In this document: piece after piece, positions 18,394-26,656 of the stretch
Numbering within the stretch: position 1 is the first letter of the stretch
Layout: the number at the start of each line of letters is the position of its first letter
DNA from: Spirosoma linguale DSM 74
Lineage (GTDB): Bacteria; Bacteroidota; Bacteroidia; Cytophagales; Spirosomataceae
DNA: 64,000 nucleotides
Direction: 5' to 3'
Assembly (NCBI GenBank): GCA_000024525.1
Contig: CP001769.1
Coordinates: 5,241,001 to 5,305,000 of the forward strand
Notes under the pieces: generated by a model
What the model was told of the DNA's origin: nothing
The model's input: only the letters and a program-made list of their open reading frames with translations
Databases searched by the model: none
Made by a program: the position numbers and the translations under genes

Positions 18394-18412
18394 AGGCAAT
18401 AGCAATAACCTG

Positions 18413-18456
18413 TGTAGCTGTTGTAAAAGCCATTGAAGGCTTTTACAACAGCTACA
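18413..18456 (+). terminator. 19-bp perfect hairpin after the GH20 gene
   Basis: Arms at 18413-18431 and 18438-18456 are exact inverse complements with a 6-base loop (ATTGAA). It lies 19 bases past the GH20 stop. TCACTTTTACG follows, a weak T-tract. A transcription terminator is the simplest reading, although the stem is longer than usual. Confidence 0.7.
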
Positions 18457-18483
18457 TCACTTTTACGACAAGCTTGAGCATTT

Positions 18484-18915
18484 GTGATAAAAAAACCAAT
18501 TACTACTTTATCGAACCTGACTACCAATAGAGCAAAAAGAATCGGTTTATTGGCGGTGCTGTTGTTATCAGTTTATCTGCTCTATGAGCACAAATACGGC
18601 TATGAATACTTCGCTATTGAGGACGTTCGCCAACCAGCTTTTTTTTCTTACCAAAAGGACGCAATGAACCACCACTATTCAACGATAAAAGTTCATGTGA
18701 AGGGCGAAATAAAAGGGCGGGCGAGTGTTTCGGTCGACGCGTGCAATGAGTTGAAAAGTACAAATCATTATTACACGCCCAGGTTAAAGGTTGTCATTAC
18801 AGGACAGGTTGATACAGTAATGACAACTCATTATTACATTGGTCAAGCCTGCATTAAGTATAAGCCAAGGACAGCGGAGAGTGGAAAATTATCGATAGCG
18901 GTGTCAATACGGTAG
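18484..18915 (+). CDS. Hypothetical protein with one N-terminal membrane helix
   Basis: This 143-residue protein was not recognised. It starts at a GTG codon (an ATA follows; no ATG suits better). A single hydrophobic helix lies near residues 18-35 (IGLLAVLLLSVYLLYEH), followed by a polar domain with scattered Tyr and His and two cysteines. The helix could be a signal anchor with the C-terminal part outside the cytoplasm. It lies just downstream of a hairpin and is probably separately transcribed. Lower G+C than neighbours hints at later acquisition. Confidence 0.5.
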   Translation: MIKKPITTLSNLTTNRAKRIGLLAVLLLSVYLLYEHKYGYEYFAIEDVRQPAFFSYQKDAMNHHYSTIKVHVKGEIKGRASVSVDACNELKSTNHYYTPRLKVVITGQVDTVMTTHYYIGQACIKYKPRTAESGKLSIAVSIR

Positions 18916-18947
18916 CTGGTCGTACAAGGCATCATGTAAATCAGGAT

Positions 18948-19076
18948 TCACTCACGCAAGTATTTACGAAGAGCTTGAATGCCCAAAATACCCAGCGTTA
19001 TACCAACTATATAAACGACAAGGTTCAAAACCATAAACACCAAAGGCAAATAGTGGAAAAGTGAGTTATTCATCAT
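18948..19076 (-). CDS. 42-residue single-helix membrane protein
   Basis: The minus strand encodes a 42-residue peptide starting MMNNSLFHYLPLVFMVLNLV and ending ALRKYLRE, with TGA at 18948-18950. Residues 9-33 are continuously hydrophobic and Gly-containing, followed by a positively charged tail (RKYLRE), as expected for an inserted membrane helix. Two adjacent ATG codons mark the start. No family was recognised. Small proteins of this kind often regulate membrane partners, but that is speculation. It fills a gap of otherwise unassigned sequence between two genes. Confidence 0.45.
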   Translation of the reverse strand: MMNNSLFHYLPLVFMVLNLVVYIVGITLGILGIQALRKYLRE

Positions 19077-19249
19077 TTCTTTTGTTGAGTACTAAAAAAC
19101 TAGTTAACCAACTAATCAGCGAGTGACTAGTCAAATTCCATGCCTGAATATACGACTGAAAGCACGGGGATCTAACCAAAATTTCATCTACGAGCCTATT
19201 TGTCGGGGTACTTGTCCGATTTAATTAGTAAGCTAATTTTACCAGCGAT

Positions 19250-19319
19250 CTTGTCTGGGCCAAGCTCCGGCTTGGCCTTTGTGATTTCTATGGCCAAGCA
19301 AGAGCTTGGCCCAGACAAG
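19250..19319. repeat. Inverted repeat (28-bp arms, 14-nt loop)
   Basis: Arms at 19250-19277 and 19292-19319 pair at 26 of 28 positions. Each arm contains a smaller near-palindrome (GGCCAAGC...GCTTGGCC). It lies 55 bases beyond the stop codon of the GNAT gene, which is on the minus strand, and so could be its terminator. No T-tract follows. Confidence 0.85.
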
Positions 19320-19374
19320 CCATCTATTTAATCTTTATTTTGGCGTAATACTAATGTTGCTGTCAATAGCCTGC

Positions 19375-19881
19375 TCACAGCACCATCTCCATTCGGATAT
19401 CTGCCCGGGCATAGGGTGTTGGGATGCTGGGTACTTCCCGAAACCCGACACTGGCATACATAGTAAGGGCGGGCGTAAGAACACGATTCGACTCCAGCCA
19501 GACTTTTTTGACACCCAGTTGACGGGCATAATCAATAGCAGCCAGACACAGCTTTTTACCGATACCCTTTCCCTGCGCTATGGGCGAAACAGCCATCTTG
19601 GCCAACTCAAACTCACTTACATTCTGCTCGGGCATTCCGTGGTCCGGCATTCCGTGGTCCGGCATTCCGGTGTTGACCATCGCGACACAGCCAACTACTT
19701 CCTCACCGATTTTAGCGAAAAAGATTTGACCGTTGCGGGGCAGTACGTGTACTTCCGGATGATCCAGTTGTTCCAGGTCATGCGGTTCAACGGCAAAATA
19801 ACGGGATATCCACTCAATGTTCAGGCGCTTGAAATCAGGTTGATAATTGGGAGAGTACGGGAGAATGGAAACGTCGTTCAT
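19375..19881 (-). CDS. GNAT family N-acetyltransferase with an internal 15-bp repeat
   Basis: This 168-residue acetyltransferase carries the acetyl-CoA-binding loop QGKGIGKKL and the strand VKKVWLESNRVLTPALTMYA, typical of the GNAT fold. It probably acetylates a small molecule or protein amine; the substrate is unknown. Between two central strands (VGCVAMVN and FELAKMAVSP) an insertion reads TGMPDHGMPDHGMPEQ. It comes from a 15-base unit repeated almost three times at 19631-19670. Relatives normally have a short turn there. The reading frame survives because the unit is a multiple of three. Confidence 0.85.
   Translation of the reverse strand: MNDVSILPYSPNYQPDFKRLNIEWISRYFAVEPHDLEQLDHPEVHVLPRNGQIFFAKIGEEVVGCVAMVNTGMPDHGMPDHGMPEQNVSEFELAKMAVSPIAQGKGIGKKLCLAAIDYARQLGVKKVWLESNRVLTPALTMYASVGFREVPSIPTPYARADIRMEMVL
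19631..19670. repeat. In-frame 15-bp minisatellite inside the GNAT gene
   Basis: Two perfect copies of GGCATTCCGTGGTCC (19631-19645, 19646-19660) are followed by a partial third copy (19661-19670). On the coding strand each unit gives the residues GMPDH. Confidence 0.9.
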
Positions 19882-19986
19882 GGTGGTTACGAATTGATGT
19901 ATTGAGGCAGGTTGTTTTCGACAGGATTACAGAATTCCGCTGGCTAAAGTAGTTGTTGTTCAGTAGGGATTCTGGCTATCTATCTC

Positions 19987-19994
19987 TAATTTTG
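19987..19994 (+). promoter_or_regulatory. Candidate -7 promoter element for ahcY
   Basis: TAATTTTG matches TAnnTTTG and lies 81 bases upstream of the S-adenosylhomocysteinase ATG. A TTGTTGTT run lies about 26 bases upstream, slightly far for a -33 element. No SAH riboswitch-like structure was recognised in this leader. Confidence 0.35.
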
Positions 19995-20075
19995 CATTTT
20001 GCTAAGAATCGCAACATACGAAGGAAACCGTTTTTATGACTAATCAAACGATCCTTTGTTTTTCACAAACTAATC

Positions 20076-21386
20076 ATGCAAACGTCAACCTACGTTCCCT
20101 ATAAGGTTAAGGATATTGCGCTGGCCGAGTGGGGCCGCAAGGAAATCAAACTTGCCGAAGCCGAAATGCCGGGTCTGATGGCCCTTCGTGCCGAATACGG
20201 CCCTTCGCAACCCCTGAAAGGGGCACGCGTTGCCGGATGTCTGCACATGACCATTCAAACGGCGGTGCTGATCGAAACACTCGTCGAACTGGGTGCCGAG
20301 GTAACCTGGTCGTCGTGTAACATTTTCTCGACGCAGGACCACGCTGCGGCTGCCATTGCTGCGGCTGGCATTCCGGTGTATGCCTGGAAAGGGATGAATG
20401 AAGAAGAATTCAACTGGTGCATCGAGCAGACGTTGTTCTTCGGCGAAGATCGTCAGCCCCTGAACATGATCCTCGACGACGGGGGCGACCTGACCAATAT
20501 GGTCTTTGACGTGTACCCCGAGCTGATCGAAGGCATCAAAGGGCTGTCGGAAGAAACAACGACCGGTGTTCACCGCCTGTACGAGCGGATGAAAAACGGT
20601 ACGCTGCACCTGCCCGCTATCAACGTTAACGACTCGGTAACGAAGTCGAAGTTCGATAACAAATACGGCTGCCGCGAGTCGCTGGTCGATGCTATCCGTC
20701 GGGCGACCGACCTGATGCTGGCCGGCAAAGTAGCCGTTGTGGCTGGTTACGGCGACGTAGGTAAAGGGTCTGCGGAGTCGCTTCGGGGAGCAGGTTGCCG
20801 CGTACTGGTAACGGAAATCGACCCGATCTGTGCCCTTCAGGCCGCAATGGATGGTTTTGAAGTGCTGCCAATGGACGAAGCCGTTCCCCGCGCTCAGATT
20901 TTTGTAACCGCTACTGGCAACGTCGGCATCATCAAAGGACGCCACTTTGAAGCCATGCGCGACAAAGCAATTGTCTGCAACATCGGCCACTTCGATAACG
21001 AAATCGACATGGCGTGGCTCAACGAAAACTACGGCCATACGAAGAGCCAGATCAAGCCGCAGGTAGACATGTATGAAGTAAACGGCAAAGAAGTTATCGT
21101 ACTAGCCGAAGGTCGTCTGGTAAACCTTGGCTGTGCCATGGGTCACCCCTCGTTCGTGATGTCGTGCTCGTTCTCAAACCAGACACTGGCACAACTTGAA
21201 TTGTGGGCTAATTCGGACAAGTACGAAAACAAAGTATATGTACTGCCCAAGATTCTGGATGAGAAGGTAGCCGCTTTACACCTTGCTCACGTAGGTGCGA
21301 AACTGGAGCCGCTGGCGCAGGATCAGGCCGATTACATTGGTGTACCCGTGCAGGGTCCGTTCAAATCGGAGATGTACCGGTATTAA
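20076..21386 (+). CDS. ahcY: S-adenosylhomocysteine hydrolase
   Basis: This 436-residue enzyme reversibly splits S-adenosylhomocysteine to adenosine and homocysteine, clearing the inhibitor made by all SAM-dependent methyltransferases. Recognisable motifs are the substrate region ([35 protein letters not shown]), DDGGDLTN, the NAD-binding loop [17 protein letters not shown] at about 224-240, and the ending [10 protein letters not shown], which carries the conserved C-terminal Lys and Tyr that reach the partner subunit's NAD. Length is normal for the bacterial form. It appears monocistronic, with a large hairpin and a terminator after it. Confidence 0.97.
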   Translation: MQTSTYVPYKVKDIALAEWGRKEIKLAEAEMPGLMALRAEYGPSQPLKGARVAGCLHMTIQTAVLIETLVELGAEVTWSSCNIFSTQDHAAAAIAAAGIPVYAWKGMNEEEFNWCIEQTLFFGEDRQPLNMILDDGGDLTNMVFDVYPELIEGIKGLSEETTTGVHRLYERMKNGTLHLPAINVNDSVTKSKFDNKYGCRESLVDAIRRATDLMLAGKVAVVAGYGDVGKGSAESLRGAGCRVLVTEIDPICALQAAMDGFEVLPMDEAVPRAQIFVTATGNVGIIKGRHFEAMRDKAIVCNIGHFDNEIDMAWLNENYGHTKSQIKPQVDMYEVNGKEVIVLAEGRLVNLGCAMGHPSFVMSCSFSNQTLAQLELWANSDKYENKVYVLPKILDEKVAALHLAHVGAKLEPLAQDQADYIGVPVQGPFKSEMYRY

Positions 21387-21387
21387 T

Positions 21388-21551
21388 CTGAACCGGGATT
21401 TTATCCAGATTTAAAACATTTTTAAGATTATCGAAAAGAAAAGGACGCTGTCCAACTTGAAATTTAAGCCAGTAGTATTTTTTTGCGACTTGGCTAGTTC
21501 TTTTGCTGTAATCTTGGAAATCTTTTAAATCTAGATAAAATCCCGGTTCAG
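21388..21551. repeat. Extended inverted repeat after ahcY (about 32-bp outer arms)
   Basis: Outer arms near 21388-21419 and 21520-21551 pair almost completely (CTGAACCGGGATTTTATC against GATAAAATCCCGGTTCAG at the ends). Further short pairings lie inside, for example AAGATTA at 21424-21430 with TAATCTT at 21509-21515 and GAAAAGAA with TTCTTTTGC. The structure begins right after the ahcY stop codon and is followed by an ordinary terminator. Confidence 0.8.
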
Positions 21552-21558
21552 GCATCTG

Positions 21559-21590
21559 GCGCGGCTTCGGAAACGGGGCCGCGCTTTTTT
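21559..21590 (+). terminator. Rho-independent terminator downstream of ahcY
   Basis: GCGCGGC at 21559-21565 pairs with GCCGCGC at 21578-21584 and is followed by six T residues. This is a classical intrinsic terminator, separating ahcY from the next gene. Confidence 0.85.
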
Positions 21591-21594
21591 GCGT

Positions 21595-21602
21595 TAAATT
21601 TG
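21595..21602 (+). promoter_or_regulatory. Candidate -7 promoter element for the DUF922-like gene
   Basis: TAAATTTG fits TAnnTTTG and lies 31 bases before the ATG at 21634, directly after the ahcY terminator. No clear -33 element was found. Confidence 0.35.
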
Positions 21603-21633
21603 TTAGTATTGACCCAAGGAAAGCTGATTTACT

Positions 21634-22782
21634 ATGAACCGTCTGCTCTTTGTGCTGTTATTGTCTCCCCTGCTCGGTTCGGCGCAGGCGACAATTGACA
21701 CGCTGCACTGGAGCACAACCCGGCGTCTTCTCCTCAGTGATTTTCATGCACCCATTCAATCGGGTTTGGGCGGCTCCGAATTTCATTACCAGATTGGCTA
21801 TGAAGTTCGTCCGACATCCGTCTGGAGCCAGCCCGCCATCGACGCCTTTTGTCTGATGTTCCGCAACCTGTCGTGGGTATCCGAAACGGCCCGCAACGAA
21901 CGCACCCTGGCCTACAATCAGGTACTGTTCGATCTGGTAGAGGTGTATACCCGACTGATGAAAGCTAAGCTCATTGAACTGCACACCGACCGGCATTTTA
22001 AACAGCAGGCCACCCAAATCGAGTACCTGACCAATGCAGAACTGGGTGCAGAAGTGAACCGATTCCGTGCCGAAACCGGCGGGGGCGACGATCTGCCCGC
22101 GCTCAAACACTGGCAGTTGCAGGTAGCCCAGCGCCTGTACGATACCCCCGATCTACGAACAACGTTTCGTTCGTCGAAGATAGGGTACGGCATGTTCGTT
22201 GGTGGAGGGGGTATGCTGCCAGCGGGCCCGTTGACGCAAACATTCAGCCCGGCTGCCGGCGTAGTCGTTGGCCTCGACATTGCTTTCCAGAAAACGGTAC
22301 TTCTCCTGCATCCGACACTCTATAATGGCACCCTGCGGGCTGGCTTCTCACATAATAAACAGACCTGGGAGAAAGACATGTCCGTTACGTCGAGTTTATT
22401 TGAAGTCGGGCTGGGGCGGATTATGGCCGATTTACCCCGCAGTAGACTCATTCCGTACGTTGGCTACCGGCTGCTCGACCTGTCGCCCCGCGATGGAAAC
22501 GACGAACGATACAAAGGACTATCGCTTTATAACCATGCCCCTACCGTTGGGCTGATCGTTGATATCAAGCTGGGCGACAACACGCACAAACCCGACCGCT
22601 CGGAAGACAGTTTCTGGTTTGTACGGACAAAACTTTCCTACAGCCCCCTGCTGGCGAAGGATACGTTCTCGGGCGGGTTACTCAACCTGCAACTTAGTCT
22701 GGGCGGCTTCAGCCGGATTCGCCGGGTCATCTATAAACCCGACCATACCCTCATTCCCTTGCCGGGTAGTATGCTGAATTAG
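21634..22782 (+). CDS. Secreted protein with a divergent DUF922-like domain
   Basis: This 382-residue protein has a signal peptide (residues 1-18, ending GSAQ). Residues 22-115 recall DUF922: an opening LHWSTTRRLLLSDFHAP and a segment NLSWVSETARNERTLAYNQVLFDLVEVYTR. In DUF922 relatives that segment contains an HExxH zinc motif. Here the aligned residues 94-98 read YNQVL, so both metal histidines and the glutamate are missing. Residues 180-370 look like beta-strands of an outer-membrane or surface domain (Gly-rich, alternating). It may be a non-catalytic relative. The DUF922 match is by eye and needs a profile search. Confidence 0.55.
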   Translation: MNRLLFVLLLSPLLGSAQATIDTLHWSTTRRLLLSDFHAPIQSGLGGSEFHYQIGYEVRPTSVWSQPAIDAFCLMFRNLSWVSETARNERTLAYNQVLFDLVEVYTRLMKAKLIELHTDRHFKQQATQIEYLTNAELGAEVNRFRAETGGGDDLPALKHWQLQVAQRLYDTPDLRTTFRSSKIGYGMFVGGGGMLPAGPLTQTFSPAAGVVVGLDIAFQKTVLLLHPTLYNGTLRAGFSHNKQTWEKDMSVTSSLFEVGLGRIMADLPRSRLIPYVGYRLLDLSPRDGNDERYKGLSLYNHAPTVGLIVDIKLGDNTHKPDRSEDSFWFVRTKLSYSPLLAKDTFSGGLLNLQLSLGGFSRIRRVIYKPDHTLIPLPGSMLN

Positions 22783-22852
22783 GCACGTTGACCGCCTTGC
22801 CAACAATTTAGTAACGTACGATTCCGCAGAGTTTCCGAACTTGCCATTCAGT

Positions 22853-23593
22853 ATGAAAAAACACCTTTTGTTACTCGCTCTGGCGGCTTTATCGGCCTGC
22901 CATCCGGGTTACCACCTTACGAACCGAACGGCCAGCCGCATCGGTGTGGACTCCCTTTCGGCCGCAACGGATAGCCGCGTTGCCCGTTTTCTGACGCCTT
23001 ACCGGCAGGGCCTCGAAAAGACCATGAACGAGGTGCTGGCCCGGTCAACGGCCCGCATCGAGAAAGGCCAGCCCGAAGGACCGCTCAACGATCTGCTTAC
23101 CGATGCCCTGCTCAAACAGGCAATTGAGCGTTACGGCAAACCCATCGACTGTTCGCACCTGAACTACGGCGGCATTCGGAATAACCTGCCCGAAGGGAAC
23201 ATCACCACCGGCTCTATTTTCGAAGTCATGCCTTTCGATAACCAGCTGATCGTATTGACCATGACCGGCGATATGCTCCGGCAAATGCTGAATCACTTTG
23301 CCAAAGGCGATAAGTTGGTCATTGGCGGCCTGCGCGCTAAACTGCACAATGGGCAGCTTCAATCGGCTACGTTTACCAACGGCCGGACGCTCCAGCCCAA
23401 CGAGACCTACACCGTGGTCATGAGCGACTATGTGGCGAATGGGGGCGACGAAGCGGGCTTCCTGAAGAACCCTATCAAAAGCGAAAACATTAATTACCTC
23501 ATGCGCGATGCCCTGATCGACTATTTCCGGCAGTTGGGCAAAACCGGTCAACCCATTAACCCCGTTTCCGATGGACGCATTAGCATCGAATAG
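22853..23593 (+). CDS. 5'-nucleotidase C-terminal domain lipoprotein
   Basis: From the ATG at 22853 the protein has 246 residues and starts with a lipoprotein signal (MKKHLLLLALAALSAC, lipobox LSAC). The rest matches the 5_nucleotid_C domain that binds the nucleoside base: LNDLLTDALLKQ, HLNYGGIRNNLPEGNITTGS, FEVMPFDNQLIVLTMTG and VVMSDYVANGGDEAGFL. The metallophosphatase half is absent here but encoded by the next gene, which overlaps by 23 bases. Together they rebuild a UshA-like enzyme in reverse gene order. An earlier ATG at 22841 would add four residues. Confidence 0.88.
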   Translation: MKKHLLLLALAALSACHPGYHLTNRTASRIGVDSLSAATDSRVARFLTPYRQGLEKTMNEVLARSTARIEKGQPEGPLNDLLTDALLKQAIERYGKPIDCSHLNYGGIRNNLPEGNITTGSIFEVMPFDNQLIVLTMTGDMLRQMLNHFAKGDKLVIGGLRAKLHNGQLQSATFTNGRTLQPNETYTVVMSDYVANGGDEAGFLKNPIKSENINYLMRDALIDYFRQLGKTGQPINPVSDGRISIE

Positions 23594-24512
23594 ACGCCAG
23601 TTTTTAAAAGTATTCGGTACAGCCGCCGTTATTGGCTCCGTAGCGCCGGATGTACTAGCGTATTCGGGTAAAGCAAAGCCCACGTCGCTGACCATTCTGC
23701 ATACTAACGACGTCCACAGTCGGCTAGACCCGTTCCCGATGGACGGCAGCCGGAATGCGGGCAAGGGTGGTGTGGCCCGTCGGGCAACGCTCATCCAGAA
23801 AATCCGGCAGGAACAGGTGAATGGCCAACCCCGCCAGGTACTCCTCTTCGATGCGGGCGATATTTTCCAGGGAACGCCCTACTTCAATATCTACAAAGGG
23901 GAGCCCGAAATTCTGGCGATGAACCAGCTTGGCTACGATGCCGGTACCATCGGCAACCATGATTTCGACGGGGGAATCGACAACATGGTGACGCAGTTTG
24001 GCAAGGCCAGCTTTCCGTTACTGATCGCCAACTATGACTTCAGAAATACCGTACTGGATGGCCGGACAATGCCCTTTAAAATCTTCGAGAAAGACGGCGT
24101 TCGGGTGGGTGTCTTTGGGCTGGGCATCAAACCGGAAGGCCTCATTCCGCGCGATGCCTACAAAGAAACAAAGTACCTCGACCCGATAGAAATCGGAAAC
24201 GACATGGCCGCTAAACTTCGCAGCGACAAGAAGTGCGACTACGTCATTTGCCTGTCTCACCTGGGCTATAAATACAACGACGCCACCGTGTCGGATAATG
24301 TGCTGGCGGCTAAAACCAAACAGATCGACCTCATTATTGGTGGGCATACGCACACCTTTCTGGACGCACCGGTGGCCGTCAATAACCTCGATGGACAACC
24401 CGTCTGGATCAATCAGGTTGGGTTTGCGGGTATCAACCTCGGCCGCATCGACCTGACCTTCGACCGGGGCAAAGCCGTTTCGAGCGCGGGGCAATCCGTG
24501 GAGGTGAAATAA
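23571..24512 (+). CDS. Metallophosphatase, 5'-nucleotidase N-terminal half, Tat-exported
   Basis: This 313-residue protein begins with a twin-arginine signal (SNRRQFLKVFGTAAVIGSVA) and continues with a calcineurin-like phosphatase domain. Metal-binding motifs are visible: LTILHTNDVHSR, LFDAGDIFQGTPYFN, GTIGNHDFDGG, CLSHLGY and IIGGHTHTFLD. This is the catalytic half of 5'-nucleotidase/UshA enzymes, cleaving phosphate from nucleotides or UDP-sugars. Its start lies inside the preceding gene, so the two are translationally coupled. The Tat signal suggests it folds with metal before export. Confidence 0.92.
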   Translation: MDALASNRRQFLKVFGTAAVIGSVAPDVLAYSGKAKPTSLTILHTNDVHSRLDPFPMDGSRNAGKGGVARRATLIQKIRQEQVNGQPRQVLLFDAGDIFQGTPYFNIYKGEPEILAMNQLGYDAGTIGNHDFDGGIDNMVTQFGKASFPLLIANYDFRNTVLDGRTMPFKIFEKDGVRVGVFGLGIKPEGLIPRDAYKETKYLDPIEIGNDMAAKLRSDKKCDYVICLSHLGYKYNDATVSDNVLAAKTKQIDLIIGGHTHTFLDAPVAVNNLDGQPVWINQVGFAGINLGRIDLTFDRGKAVSSAGQSVEVK

Positions 24513-24541
24513 AGAGTACGAACAACCCTGAGCCCTAAAAA

Positions 24542-24571
24542 AAGCCCGGCCGCATCAAGGCAGTCGGGCTT
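24542..24571 (-). terminator. Terminator between convergent genes
   Basis: AAGCCCG at 24542-24548 pairs with CGGGCTT at 24565-24571. Read on the minus strand the hairpin is followed by a run of T residues (the A-run at 24537-24543), so it best serves the DUF2971 gene. It may also stop transcripts from the phosphatase gene. Confidence 0.7.
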
Positions 24572-24710
24572 ATACATATCGTCAAATTAATTCAACTACC
24601 TGTTTAGACAGCGTCAGGCTGCATTACGTCACGAAAACCCTCCGGGAACTGGACGGGCTACTTCACCTGAGTACCACCTGATTTTCTTTCAGCGTCCGCA
24701 TCGGACAACC

Positions 24711-25598
24711 CTACCCAAACGGGTAATTATCCAGACCCGATTGACTGACGGGCAGGTTATAGCCAAAGCGGAGTACCGAATCTTTTACCAGCTTTACAAA
24801 CCAGTCCGGCGTTTGCGGACCAATTCGTACCGACTCAACCAGGGCATTCAGATCAACGGGTACGGTTTCGACCAGCCGGGCGTTTGTCGGGCAGAAAAAC
24901 TCGGCGGGATTTTTCACATCCTGCTGAAATTCGTAAGCGTCTACGTAACACACCCGCAACTCCCGTTCGTGCTGGAAGGATTTTCGCTTGAACATAATTG
25001 AAAAGAACCCGTCCTTTTCTCTGTTCATGTACGTTTCGTGATCGACATACTTAACCTCCCCGATCTGATAACTGGCCGGTAACACCTCTCTCAACCGGTC
25101 GTATGTCGTTTGGATGGCGATGGACTCCTTCGCTGTACCATACAATTTCCACAAAGCCGCCGACTCATGACTGCTGATGTGCCAGCAGTTGATGAATACA
25201 TAATGCCTTTGGTACTTCCTCCACACCTTTTCGAGTACTTCAGCCAGTTGACCGGGCGTCAGTCGGCTCTTATTCACCAGTGCATCTTTGTACTGATCCC
25301 GTTGCAGCCGGGCGTCCTCTTCAGGGACGATTCCCTCGAAATGATCGTCGAACTGATCGCATCTTGTCAGATGAAGACTCCCGCTGTTGAGCAGGGCCAT
25401 GAACGATGTGTAATTCATGTACCGCCAGACTTTTACGGCCCGGTCGGACGGGGGGCTAAAGAGTGTTTTATCAAACTCGTCAAGTCGTTCCTGTTCCATG
25501 ATAAGGCCAACTGGTGTGCGGCTCGTTTTTGTGGGATAGTTCGGCATGAGTACCGTTTCCCAGAGCTGATCTGGTTGTACGCACGCTTTATAATACAC
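24711..25598 (-). CDS. DUF2971 domain protein
   Basis: This protein of up to 295 residues matches DUF2971 by its layout: VWRYMNYTSFMALLNSGSLH, then LTRCDQFDDHFEGIVP, then FINCWHISSHESAALWKLYG and SIAIQTTYDRL, and late KRKSFQHERELRV. The biochemical role of this family is not established. No signal peptide or membrane helix is seen, so it should be cytoplasmic. Internal ATGs at 25547 and 25499 are alternative starts; the domain begins only after the latter. It has no operon partner and is convergent with the nucleotidase pair. Confidence 0.72.
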   Translation of the reverse strand: MYYKACVQPDQLWETVLMPNYPTKTSRTPVGLIMEQERLDEFDKTLFSPPSDRAVKVWRYMNYTSFMALLNSGSLHLTRCDQFDDHFEGIVPEEDARLQRDQYKDALVNKSRLTPGQLAEVLEKVWRKYQRHYVFINCWHISSHESAALWKLYGTAKESIAIQTTYDRLREVLPASYQIGEVKYVDHETYMNREKDGFFSIMFKRKSFQHERELRVCYVDAYEFQQDVKNPAEFFCPTNARLVETVPVDLNALVESVRIGPQTPDWFVKLVKDSVLRFGYNLPVSQSGLDNYPFG

Positions 25599-25900
25599 GT
25601 CCCACAGTATATTGCAAGTAAAATATAAAATTCATAAAAAAGCTAGTTTAAACGGACAAATGCACCCTTCCAGGGCTGAGCGGCAGACGCGGCAGAAGGA
25701 GTTTGCCAGCGAAGGTTTTGTGTACTACACACAATCATTCTTCCGAACAGCCGTTCGTACTGTTCATACCACGAAGTCACAAGTAAGCCATAGCCCAGAA
25801 GCCGCAGGCTAAGTATCTGATTAAGTTTCTATTAACAATCGAAGCATTCTTAAACAATGCCCACAGAATGCGGTTTGGCTACATACTAGCGTTTATTGTC
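25599..25900. other. Intergenic stretch between two divergent genes
   Basis: About 300 bases lie between the DUF2971 start and the small gene at 25901. A 66-codon frame at 25612-25812 is open but has basic, non-conserved composition and is not called. No repeat, terminator or clear promoter was identified. Confidence 0.5.
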
Positions 25901-26197
25901 ATGAAGTCTACTGTAGAAAACATCAAAAATCTCTGGTTCGGTGCAGACACACCCATTCGCCAGTACAAGATCAAACTGCACCCCGAATTATGGGCAGCCT
26001 GCCAGCGCACCAGCCACGATTTTAATCCTCCTTCGGGCGCAACACACCTCGACGACTATCGAAAATCCGATAAGATCGCATTCGCAAAGGCAGTACTCAA
26101 CGACTTAAACCAGAATCGCTCTGTTCGGAAAACGTCAGCCTATGAACTGGCTTATTCGGGTATACTGAGTGCGAGCCGAAAAGATTATCGGGTGTAA
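25901..26197 (+). CDS. Small hypothetical protein
   Basis: From the ATG at 25901 the protein has 98 residues, beginning MKSTVENIKNLWFGADTPI. The frame is open 11 codons further upstream. It is hydrophilic, slightly basic, without signal peptide or cysteine-rich motif, and was not recognised. The residues SDKIAFAKAVLNDLNQNRSV look helical. It may form a pair with the small acidic gene 125 bases downstream. Confidence 0.5.
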   Translation: MKSTVENIKNLWFGADTPIRQYKIKLHPELWAACQRTSHDFNPPSGATHLDDYRKSDKIAFAKAVLNDLNQNRSVRKTSAYELAYSGILSASRKDYRV

Positions 26198-26321
26198 ACC
26201 TTTTTGAGAATAGCCAGATTACAGAGGATAATTTAGACCAAACTACAGGCTAATACGCTTGCCCTCAGTTTTAGTTTTGTTACCTTTATACTCTCAATGT
26301 TCTCAAAACTTCCCTTTACGC

Positions 26322-26564
26322 ATGCTTAATAATCAAGAAGAAACTCAGTTGGCCAGTGCACTTACGCATGACATTAATGATGCCCTGAACCGGCGAATTG
26401 AGGAGCGTTTCCGCGCTGCACTTTTTTTGGCCGATCCAGAGCTGAATATGGATTCTGTTGTCGTTGTCAGTAATGTAGAGAACGACAACGAATTAACCGT
26501 GGACGGCGTAGATGACGAAATCATCGACAAAGCCATGGCTATTTTCGAATCCCAACCCGAGTAG
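26322..26564 (+). CDS. Small acidic hypothetical protein
   Basis: The preferred ATG at 26322 gives 80 residues (MLNNQEETQLASALTHDIND...). The open frame starts 21 codons earlier, but that part is hydrophobic and lacks conservation features. The protein is acidic, with an amphipathic helix (THDINDALNRRIEERFRAAL) and a C-terminal acidic helix. No family was recognised. An intrinsic terminator follows about 90 bases downstream, supporting a real transcription unit. Confidence 0.5.
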   Translation: MLNNQEETQLASALTHDINDALNRRIEERFRAALFLADPELNMDSVVVVSNVENDNELTVDGVDDEIIDKAMAIFESQPE

Positions 26565-26656
26565 CTGACCTGCTTCAATTCAGGTGATATTGTCTTCGTC
26601 AGGTCAAAAGCTAATGCCTGATCGTTGGCGTAGATAAACATTCCAGCAAGTCCTAG

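Noticed and set aside
19306..19905. 199-codon plus-strand frame opposite the GNAT gene
   Set aside because: The minus-strand frame carries the acetyl-CoA loop and GNAT core; the plus-strand product has none of these.
19882..20075. SAH riboswitch before ahcY
   Set aside because: No characteristic pairing or conserved core was recognisable in the 194-base leader.
25612..25812. 66-codon plus-strand frame
   Set aside because: Short, basic and without conserved features; possibly coding but not supportable from sequence alone.
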